Below are positions 46,640-57,700 of a stretch of DNA of 64,000 bases, in pieces. A program made the translations under genes and the position numbers. Source of the stretch: Pristionchus mayeri (Eukaryota > Nematoda > Chromadorea > Rhabditida > Neodiplogasteridae); contig BTRK01000006.1 in NCBI GenBank assembly GCA_036245805.1, positions 25,700,365-25,764,364 of the forward strand, written 5' to 3'. The notes below the pieces were generated by a model. That model was given only the letters and a program-made list of their open reading frames with translations. It was not told where the DNA came from and did no database searches. Numbering within the stretch: the first letter of the stretch is position 1; the number at the start of each line of letters is the position of its first letter.

Positions 46640-46857
46640 AAATGTTTAAAAAAACGGTCGGCAACCTTGTGCAAGATCGCACCGATGGCTGAACTAGCTG
46701 AGAATGAATATAGAAAATGCTAAAAATCAATAATAGCCTCAAGGAAAGGCCGGAAATGATCAGCGTAATCCCGCGCTCTCTCACTTTTGCATACTCTCTC
46801 GTACACGCGACCAGATCAGGGTCAGATCAGGGTTTCGTCCTCGTCCGGTAACTTTAA
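46640..46857. mobile_element. TTAA element family 2, right part
   Basis: It matches 49780-49958 (GATCAGCGTAATCCCGCGCT, GTCCTCGTCCGGTAACTTTAA). The left terminus is missing, and it begins just after family 1 copy C. Confidence 0.7.
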
Positions 46858-48384
46858 GATACATGCTCAATTGTTCACTCTTTCGCTGTTTTAATACATT
46901 TACTCACAGACTGAATCAAATACCGTCGAAAAAAACGAAAAAATTTTTCATCCGATAGACGATGCGGGAATATGCTGTGAAAGAATATACAAAATGCGAA
47001 AAATCAATAATAGCCCCAGGGGATGGCCAGAAAGGATCAGTTGTTACTGCAGGTATTGTTTAACACTTTATGTCCGTATTTTAAAAAAAAATCTTTGACA
47101 TTCTGGTGTTAGTGAAGAGAAGGAAACCTTTTCATTAACAAGGCGTGATCAAAACCCATGCAAATGTAGGCTAAAGCGGCGAAGTTAAATCAATGGCATC
47201 AGTTGCATGAGTTGGGTTTACAATGAGAAGCAGTAGTTTGGGAAGGAGATATCCACATAGACTTCATGAACACGCCGATTTTTTTAGGGAATTGCATAAA
47301 TTATGGCAAACCCTGATATCACGTTTCTAGGGTGATTTTTCCCTGGTTGACGGACTGTGTCTCGTAATGGGAGAGGGGGGGAGGGGGTATTGCAGGCATT
47401 TAAATAATGTTTCGCTGTAATCTAAAATAAAGATAATGATAATGAATATGGGTGAGTGGCCAGGAAGAGAGGTAGAGAGAGATCATTGAGATCATTGGAG
47501 AGGAGAACTATTGCGGAGTTCTGAAATATTTAAAACCATTTCAGATGTTAAAATGTACCGTTGGGCTCTTTTATCGCAGAGGAGTGGAACGAGTACTGTC
47601 AAATTTGAAGCTTAAACAACCCGCAATTTCCTGATCAGGTTCAATTTCGGCACGTTTAAATGATTTCCGTTCGAGAAACATTAGGCGGAAAAGGTTTTCC
47701 AATGTCGATGAACAAGGGACCGTGTGGTAGACTATTTACAGTGTAGTGAAAAAGACCTTCGCTGTTGACTGACATATCACTATTTTGTAAACGCGTGACA
47801 ATTTTTACAATGACATGGCGGCTCTAGTAAAAATAAAACGGACACTACCTTCGAGAGAAATGGAATGGTTTATACATAGATAGAGGATTTCCAGGTTTCC
47901 TCTGTACGAATATAATGATATGACCCTCGGATAGGATTAAAGGGAGAGATCGATTGAGGAACAGGCTGATCTCAATCTCTTTCCTTCGCCTGATAACCTA
48001 GTGATAAGAGCCCCAATCCATTCTGTGTCCTTCTACCTATCCATCATCTCTATCCATCCTTCCAGTGTCATTATACTACTTCACAATGCGAGACCTCAAA
48101 TAAGCACCGATCACTCACATGTCAGACTACTGCCTCCCCTTCCTCATCTCTAAATCAATATTGCCAGACGGCAAAAGTTGAAATGTAAGGAAATAAAGAA
48201 GAGTAATGGGAAGGGCGTTGAGAAACTTTCCATTCTAAAGTATTCGATTATGAATGGTTGTCTTCAAGGATCAATACCTTTCACCCCATCTAATCGACTA
48301 AAAAGCAAAATCAAGAATAAAAAAAACAGACTGGCTTACCAGCTGGAGCTATAGACCGAGCAACAGAAAAGAAAGGAGGGAGAG

Positions 48385-48447
48385 GAGGGGAGGGGGGGGG
48401 GGCAACTGCAGGTAAGGGAGGGGAGGGGAGGGGAGGGGAGGGGAGGG
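48385..48447 (+). repeat. GGGGA tandem tract, quadruplex-prone
   Basis: Runs of GGGG separated by A: a GGAGGGGAGG block with a 12-G run, then about seven GGGGA units. It is ~310 nt past the proposed LKB1 stop; the transcript strand would be C-rich. Confidence 0.8.
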
Positions 48448-48759
48448 GTCAGCGCATATGAAGGCATCACTCTCAAAGATATAAAGCGAGGGAAAACAAT
48501 TAGTGACGTATGAATCTCCCTGATCTGGAATCGGGAAAGGGAGAGATGGATAGTGAAAGACAGAGGGAAATCGTTGCGGAATCCAATATCCTAAATAGGA
48601 CGAGAGCAGACGAGGGAAAAGAGATCCTCTCTTCTCTAGATAGCCATCCTTGTGAATGGGGGGACTGATCTGTGCCTTTGCCCTAGCGGTATTTACTATG
48701 ACTCACAATAAGTCTCATAACATGTCTATCCTCTCGGGATGAGGATCGGAAGCAAGCGT

Positions 48760-51700
48760 CTACCTCTTCATCAGTAAAGAGCGGGGAAGGGTTGATAGAG
48801 AAGTGGATGTCTCACCATCATTCTCCTCTAAAGCAGGAAGGTATGAATGATCTGTTCCTCCTGGGTGGTCTTCTAATGGACGAGTCCTCCATTCCAGGGT
48901 CAGTATTCACGAGTGTAGTACGTTCGAGAGGGAGACCTTGTCTGCAATCAGTCGCGTAGTGAAGAGGGGGGGGGGGGGTGGGCAAACCTGTCGCATTCCT
49001 CCTCGGGCAGATACATGGCCTCTAGTGCAGATACTACAGTGAGAGGTCGATGGAGGGGGTCGTCCTTGTGGGGAGGAAAGGGCGTGAATATGATCTAAAA
49101 CGGAGAGCCAATCAGAAACCTCACCCCTCCATCCCTCTCCTCTCTCCTCTCTCGATACACCGATCCATCACAATTATTGTCGCACAGACTCATTCGGATG
49201 AAATAATGAGGGCTTGTGTGTTGGAAAATGTAAGGAGTATGGAGTGAGAAAGGACTTTAACAAGTTGGATGTGGTCAAGTATCATGCGATAGTCCCAATC
49301 TGCAGACAAATGCCTCCCCCCTTCCTCATCCATATCGCCCTCCTTATAACTTCTTTTCTTCACTCGTTCGATTCAAATCTGTTCATGCGAACCGTCTCTC
49401 ACTTTTCCATGCTCTCTCACTGGCCTCATCTTTCTCTGCAATCCATACACAGCGAGTATTTCTCTTCTATTCAAAGAAATCGCCTTGAGTATCCTCTCTT
49501 CTTTCTATCCTTCACAAACTATTACCCCACGTAGGCTCAACCCCCCCCCCCCCCTTCCCAGACATAAAAAAGTCCAACAAACAAGGGAGTACAGTATTTC
49601 GACATCACTCTAAATCAAATCGTTGCGAGAGTTAGCCCCGCTTTCTTTCTTTTTTCATGTATGGACATAATTCACTTCTCATTTATTTAAACTTGCCCAA
49701 TCATCTTATGGTTTTTTGTAGTTAAAGTTACCGGACGAGGACAAAATTGACCCCCTATTTTTTTGTCCTCCATCGAATAGCCGATGGCTGAATTAGTTGA
49801 GAATGAATATACAAAAATGCTAAAAAATCAATAATAGCCTCAAGGGAAAGACGGAAATGATCAGCGTAATCCCGCGCTCTCTCACTTTTGCATACTTTCT
49901 CGTACACGCGACCAGATCAGGGTCAGATCAGGGTTTCGTCCTCGTCCGGTAACTTTAATGTGGGCTTGGATACTATCTGTAGCAACCAATAGAACATACC
50001 TTTTCGATCAATAGTTATTGAGCAATGGAGGTCCGAAGTAAGCCTAACACGGCCCGTTAGAGCCTCCAGGGTCAGAGCCGCTAACGCGTTAGAGATGCGC
50101 GCGGAGTTCGGTGGGGCGAGACAATAAAATATAAGAAGGGATATTAGATGATCGTCCTATTTTAGCTTTAAATATATTATTTATTTATATAATATGCTCG
50201 GGAGATGCGTAGAGAATATCAATATCATAAAAAAAAGTAGTAGTTAAGCCGCATAATACGAAATAAAAGGGCATGACTAAATGTAGACCCATCTGACTCG
50301 CGACTCCAGAAAGGCTATTCCTCATGCGTTTTTCGACATAAATAAGTTTTTTTTTTCGCAATGGATGATCAAATACATCTACTGTAAATGTTGTGGTAGT
50401 ACAAGTCGATAAACTAAAAGGGGCACGCCAATAAAGTGCATTGAAATGTCGTTTTCGGCAGAATTTCGATTTTTAAGAAACCCTATTCCTGATAAATTAG
50501 GATAAATTGAGCTTAAATTATCATACTAATACATGCAGAACGCAAGTCTCTATTATTGTTGTGTCAGTATATAAATTAAAATTACTTAATTTTTTAATTA
50601 AAAACGGTAAACTTCCAAAAGATGAGAAGTCCATGTGCAGAGCCGGCACATGTTTTGGTAAAATGCTTACAAATTCTACCGTATTTGCTGCACCCCTAAC
50701 AAAAACTTTCTATTGCGAATTTTATGCGTCACGGCCGCAACGCGGTTGTCTGACCGGACTCTTTTTCCACTGTTTAACGGGCCGTGCCTAGTCGATTTTT
50801 TCCGTAATTTTTATAGGCTCGCAATTCTTTGTAGAACAAGGATAGGCATACAATTGACCCACTATTGTGAAGTACGTCAAAAAGGGTTATTAGTAAACAT
50901 AAAGGTTTAAATCTAGAACAAGTTCAGTAGTTAAGAGCAGTTCCCTTGTGGAACTGTATCCCTCATAATATTGTCATCTCTAGAAATAGTGAATTGTTCT
51001 CACTTAGAGTAAAATCAATCCATAATATTGCTCACTCTCATTACTGCTAATTAGCTCTTTCCTAAACTTATTTATTGTCATTTTTCCCTTTGTCATTAAG
51101 TTATGGCATCGTAATATCATGTTCTGATTTCCCGTAGCAATCTATTCTATAACTGTGCTGTCACACATGATAAATTATTATTAAAGTTCCCTAATCTAAC
51201 GAAGCGTGTATGGTGTAATCCGCACCACCTTGGTTTATTCGATCAGAATTTTGAGCTTATTGTGCCTCACCCGGTTAACCTAGAGAACAAAGCGATTGTC
51301 ATTTGTGAAGTACTTTACATGTTCACTGGCTGCCCCTAATTAGGTGGAAATTTAATTACGTATTCATGAGCATGATTTTCAGAATATCTATGCCGAAATT
51401 TGAACCTCGAAAATGTGACATATTGATGTCCCTCGTCTCCCTCGAAGGTTGAAAGCCTGGTTTTATTTTGCTATCATTATTATCATCTCTTACTCTGCAA
51501 CATATTATCCGGTTAGAATCGGTAGGCTTCTAGTTCTTGGGAAATATTACCTAACAACAAATACATAAATTCTGCATTTTCTGGAGTTTTCGACATTTGA
51601 TAACGTTTGATATTTTTTCTAGTTTGCTATGCGACCGAGATGTGATTTGAACATGCTGCAGTATTCCACTACCAAGGCCCTAAAATATACCACTGATAAA

Positions 51701-54700
51701 ATCATGGCGGTCGATAGGCAGAAGAATTGGCATGATAAAGATAAAAGAAAGAAACTTTCCGAACAACCTAATATAACGCCTATCAACGAAACATCGAATA
51801 AGAATCCGCGTACTCTTTCACTTTCTCTGACCGACGAGAGATCATGCGATCTAGAGAGACGATATACTACGGTATCCCGCCTCCTACCATGCCCCATTTT
51901 TCATTTGAAAAATGAGGCCCGACTTTTTGTGCGCCACCTCACGGCCCTCGGAGAAAATACATAAGACAAATGTAAACGTCCGCAGGCATCAAGGAAAAAT
52001 GACGTTCAAAAAAAGTACAGTCAGATTGCCTGATTATCACTTCGAATTGCCTGATTATCACTTCAGGCGCGGTAAATATGCTAGTACATTCCGCGCACAA
52101 AATTTAAAACATGAAAAAAGTTGCCTGAATTACCGTGATATAAACTTGGCAAATTCCAAAAATGATGTCTTACATGGAAAACCCTTTCGAATTTGTGGAA
52201 ATGGTAAAAAATTGAAAGCAATTCATTGCGCGTTTTCCTACATTCAAATGTGCACCGGAACGCATGTCAACCCGTGAATTCCAATACGTTTGTTTAGTTT
52301 AGCTCTACCAATTATCGATATTTATGTGACGACGCGAGTTCAGAATAAGATTTGATAGCTACTGATATGAGATTACACGGGTTTACATGTGCGCGGATGT
52401 GATTTGTGAACGATTCGAACCGCGATTATATTTTCCCCATTAATTCGACCCCACTATAAACAATCGACTGTTTGAAAATTGACCGGTCGAAGCAAAGTTC
52501 ATGGGGAGGGCGGGGCGTGCGGTTTCAAATTTGGGATTTAGTAAGGGTGCAAAAATTTTTGCCAAGCAACTCGCTCAACGGACGACCTTCTAGGATCGCG
52601 TTGAAGCGAGATACGGCGGGTCAAAGTTTCGCTTTTTTTCCGAGTCGCATTCTCGCCCGTGGCGTTTATAGAAGAGGCCTTTGGAAGTACCGATTGAAAG
52701 TGCATTCTTGTGTAGAAAACGCTGCTCTTTCGACTGGAGCCAACGACATCTCGGTCGGTCCACGTTGAAGCAAGATATGGGCGTTTCCGTGGGGGCATGT
52801 TGGGTGACGAAAAACACATTTTTAGTGATTGAAACACTTGTTCTGAAAATAATGAAACGTGCTATGTACTATCTTGTAGCTCTCGTCGAGGCGGTTCGGA
52901 TAGGCTATTTGATCTTTTAATATATTTAGGTTTAAGCGTGGCGCAGTGGGAAAAGGCGCTGCCAGGAGCTCAGGTTCGGATCCCACCGGATGCAAACCTT
53001 TTGCTGCATTTTTAGCAAGCTTCCCAAGTGTCGGAAAGTTATCAGAACGTATCCTAGCGTGCATCCGAGTACTGTAACAGCCCAACCCGGCGCACCTAGA
53101 CCGCAAAACACATTTCGCTCAAAATTCGCCCATTTTTGGCTAGAACTCCCTAAGAAGCTTACAAATTCGCTTTTTTAAAATAATAATTTCACGGTTTACC
53201 CGTAGCGAGCGGAAGCTCGGCTAGTTCCCTATACATAAAGGATCCTTTTTCATAAAGGATCTCTACATAGAGGATTTGAGATGATGGCGGATCGAATGGC
53301 GCGGGTCCCGAGTCGATTGGACGTCGTTGAGTAGGTCAAACGGGCGTCTGAAGTTGACACCCTCGAGATTTTGGTGGTTTTCGCGCGCGCTCTCGAGAAC
53401 TGGGCGTCGTAGCGACTCCGGGATTGGACAGGCGTGTGCGTCTCGACGAGACTCTTCAGAATATCTATTTGTCGGGTCGGTAGCTGCACGACAACGGCTG
53501 CAGCAGCCGCCGGAACGTCGCGGTAAAGTGCGAAAAAATAATTAGCACGCAAGAGCTGAGTCGACTCGCGAGTTCGATTCCCGCGCGGGGCACAGCCTTT
53601 GCCCGATTTTTTGCTGAGTGCGGTCGAGTCGGGGAATGCGTTGGGAGTGTTGTGGGCGTGCCTGGTACCGTCTGGCACCAGATTGGGTCCAGGTTAAAGC
53701 TTTTTCTATAGAAATCGACCAAAATCGTGGGGGAAGCTGATTTCGTGGGGAATCGAGGCAACTAATGGTAGGGATCGGCTAAGAGTTGATACCAGACAAT
53801 TCCTGGGTCGGAACCATATGGTACCAAGTCGGTACCATGAACTTCCAAGGGCGTAGTATGCGATACCAGATGACTCCAATTACCGTGCCACGCATGATCA
53901 ACGAGTTTCCAGGCCCGTAGCATACGGTACCAAGTTGGTACCAAGCGGTGCCGGGTTGGTACCACGCCGTTCCAAGGTACCACCACGAGGTACCAGATCC
54001 ATTTCACATGGCACGACATGGTAAGAGGTTGGTACCAAGGCGGACCAAGTTGGTACCGCGCGGTACCAAGTTGGTACCGACCAGGTACAAAATCATTCCG
54101 TGCGGCTAGAAATCCTATTCCTGTATAAATTTTTTTTGAACTCAAATCACGGCGTGCCCCTAGCGAGCGAAAGCTCGGCTAGTTGATAATAATTGATAGT
54201 TCCCCGTTCTTGCAGTCTAACTACTTCTTCGCCCTTTGATGGAAAACGACAACGTTGAGCCGAAGAAGAAGACCTCACAGGCTGTTCTCCCATCGAATTT
54301 TCATCGCTCTTTGTTTAAAAGTGTAGGTTAGTGTTTTGATTAATTATTTCCGAGTTCAATAGAAGGATTTTTTTGGCATTCCCTCATCTCTTTCTCAATC
54401 GTCCAGAAGGTGAACTAGCGACCTTCGGTCGCTACGTGGTTCGCGGGGTTGTGTGATAAGGATAAATATTGTCCACGACTGGTGAGAGCCTGCTTAAAAC
54501 GTTGTAAAAGGCTCGTGAGGCCTCGGGCGATCCGAAAAAGTTGGAATGGGGCTTCGCCCCATTCCAACTTTTTCGGATCGCCCGAGGCCTCACGAGCCTT
54601 TCACAACGCTCACGCTGCGGGGAGTGAGAGCAGGTTGGGAAGCATTTTTGAATAAATTCCGCAAGGAATGATGTCAGTCAACCACGTTTGGTACCAGTTT

Positions 54701-57700
54701 TATGCATGAAAATATAATTGTAAGCGACTGGTGAGAGCCTGCTTAAAACGTTGTAAAAGGCTCGTGAGGCCTCGCAGCAGTGCTATATCCAAAATTGTTG
54801 ATAACTGAACGCTTTTTTACCTAGGAAAATGAATTCTTGGGTGTTAGCGATACTAATAATGCGAGTTATTGCCGAAAAAAACGAGAATTACGTAAAATTG
54901 AATAGTGATGATGTAAGGCGACAATTAAAAGTACGGGATTTAGAATGGTGGTCCAGGTCCGGGGTCTGGGCGACCACTTTGAAGCGATTTATGGCCAAAA
55001 CGCGATTATCATGTCGCATAATGATGACATAATACCAAATTTTGAAAGAGTTCACTCTGGGGAGTGGAATGGTCAATGTCCGGGGTCTGGGCGACCACTT
55101 TGAAGCGATTTATGGCCAAAAAGCCATTATTACATCATGTTGCATAATGATGATGCAATACCAAATTTTGAAAGAGCTCACTCTGGGGAGTCGAATGGTC
55201 AAGGTCCGAGGTCTGTACGACCAGTTTTAAGCGATTTATGACCAAAAACGATTATTGCATCATGTTGCATAATGATGACGTAATACCAAATTTTGAAAGA
55301 GCTCACTCTGGGGAGTCGAATGGTCAAGGTCCGAGGTCTGTACGACCAGTTTTAAGCGATTTATGACCAAAAAACGATTATTGCATCATGTTGCATAATG
55401 ATGACGTAATACCAAATTTTGAAAGTGCTCGCCAGGGGCGTTCTAATGGTCCAGGTACGAGGTCTGGGTGATGCCTGGAAGCCGAGATATTGCATTATTG
55501 CATCATCATGACGTAATGATGATGTAATCGATGATGCAATAGAAAGCGCTCGGCGAGTGGAGTCGATTGGTACCCTAGTTGTAGGTGTACGATGAGTTTG
55601 AAGCGAGTTATGAGCGAAAGACTGGAGCGTGACCGACAGGCAGAGAGACAGACAGACGTTTTGTCTTTTTTCTACTATGTAACTATTGGCAGACGAAGGA
55701 ATCTCCTCAATGCCCTTCATTTCCCCTTTCCTCTCCCTTCTCATTCATCTATCCCTTGCACTGAGACTTCATCCTCACCTCATCGTATCTTCTCTTCATC
55801 CATTCATACTCCCTCACTCTTTCTATTCTCCATCGAGTACTCGGGTCCTTATCCAAAAGGCCTCTCAGCAAACTTAAAATTTTATAATATTTTCTTTTTA
55901 AAAATCGATTTGTCGTGGACAGAAGAGAGTAATTAACAAATGAGAGATTCATCATACGCACTCAATCACTTCCTTCTGCAGTGTCACATTGGAGGGCATC
56001 AGGAGGGGTTGCGTGGATATGGCGTCGAATAACTTCATGATGACTGCACCCTCGAAGGGATACTCACCTGTAATCACTACTATCGCTCCACTTAAATTAC
56101 TTAACTTAATAAGGAAAGAATTAAGCGAGAAATATCATAATGTAAATATGGGGGGAGGGTTCCTGTCGATTACCCAAAGCATAACGCTGGATTACTGTAA
56201 GAAAATAAACCATTCCGCGCATTTCTCAAGATTACGCATCGTGGAAATGGGCGGAGCCTGAATTCAATAATCGCGCGTGCGAGCGCGATTTGTGCACGGC
56301 AGTGCAAACTGCGCCAAACTCATTCTTTAGTGTTGTGTTGACATTTGAAATTCGCTTTACATCGATTTAGTTAGTACTTTAAACAATAGCTTAGTAAATT
56401 GCGTAAAGTGCACGAATGAAAAAAATCGCACGTCGAATCGTAAGTGCGACCCATTGATAAAGCGTTCCTATAATTAACAATTTGGGCCGATTGGAGGCGG
56501 AACATGCTAAACAGAGAATTGCAAAAGCTGCGCATTTGAATCTTACAATAAATGTCACCTGATTGATAGGAGGCAAATAATAATGAGAAAAAACAAAGTG
56601 GAGATGGAAAAGGAGGTTCTCTATTAGGAAAATCATGGAAAACAACATTAAGAGAAGTGCCGTCATTGGGCTTGAGGAAGACAATGAGAAAGAACTACCT
56701 GACAACAAGTTATAGAGAGTCACTCCGCACGCCCACACATCAGCTCCGAATCCGCTGAATTCCTAATTTCATTATCACGGATCTCCTGTAAAAATTAAGG
56801 AACCGATGCGACAGAAAAAAATTTCGAGTCATGGATTTAGCTGAAACCGGTAGGACAGACCAACGTGAGGGCGAGGACAACGTCTAACCCCTCCGTTTTT
56901 CGTAATTTGCATGTTGAACCGAGTTATGACCTACCGCTTTGGAAGGACGTTTCTCGCTCAGTTTTTGACCTACAGCGAGCGGATTTTTCCAATCGGTTTG
57001 CAAATCAGAGAGCTACAAGTCAGCTGTTATGCTGAACACACAGAAATGTCATCTTCAGGTAGATATTCTCGAAAAACTATTTTTGAGGGTACAATATGCA
57101 AATTATCTCACTCGTAACCCATTTAGGATACGATTTTTATTTTTGATTCATATTTCCCCACATACGAATTAGGGTATGTATCTATTTCATTGCTCATAAC
57201 TCGCGCCTCTTCATACCCCCACTCAGTAGGGACAACCTGGAATTGTTCTAATTTGTCAATGTCCTTGCATTTCGATTTGTATCTCCGCTATAATGTATGC
57301 AAATGCACATTTTAGTGACATCATTAGACTGCTCTTGATGTGCTCGACAATATTGACTTGGTGGTCCAAGACCCTAAACTCAACCATATTCGAGATACGG
57401 CGAGAAAACAAATTCAAAGGAGCGCATTGAGAGAATCGGGGATTGGAGTAGTTCTATCACACTGTTTTTCTGCGATAATGTTTTTCATGCAAAATCTCGA
57501 AAACGGTTGTGTTTAGGGTCTTGGACCACCAAGTCAATATTGTGGAGCACATCAAGAGCAGTCAAATGATGTTAGTAAAATGTGCATTTGCATACATTAT
57601 AGCGGAGATACAAATCGAAATGCAAGGACATCGAAAAATTAGAACAATTCCAGGTTGTCCCTACTGAGTGGGGGTATGAAGAGGCGCGAGTTATGAGCAA

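Larger units (their letters stand above)
45131..48384. other. EB1-LKB1 intergenic region
   Basis: No exon with supported splice sites was found. It holds a poly-C run (~45857-45872), TTAA elements at 46314-46565 and ~46640-46857, a diverged CACGG-family copy at 47560-47722, and polypurine tracts. The open frame 45843-46112 is proline/poly-C driven and not credible. Confidence 0.5.

Noticed and set aside
54935..55560. CRISPR-like array of direct repeats
   Set aside because: Units are contiguous 125-bp tandem copies with no unique spacers, in a eukaryotic genome.
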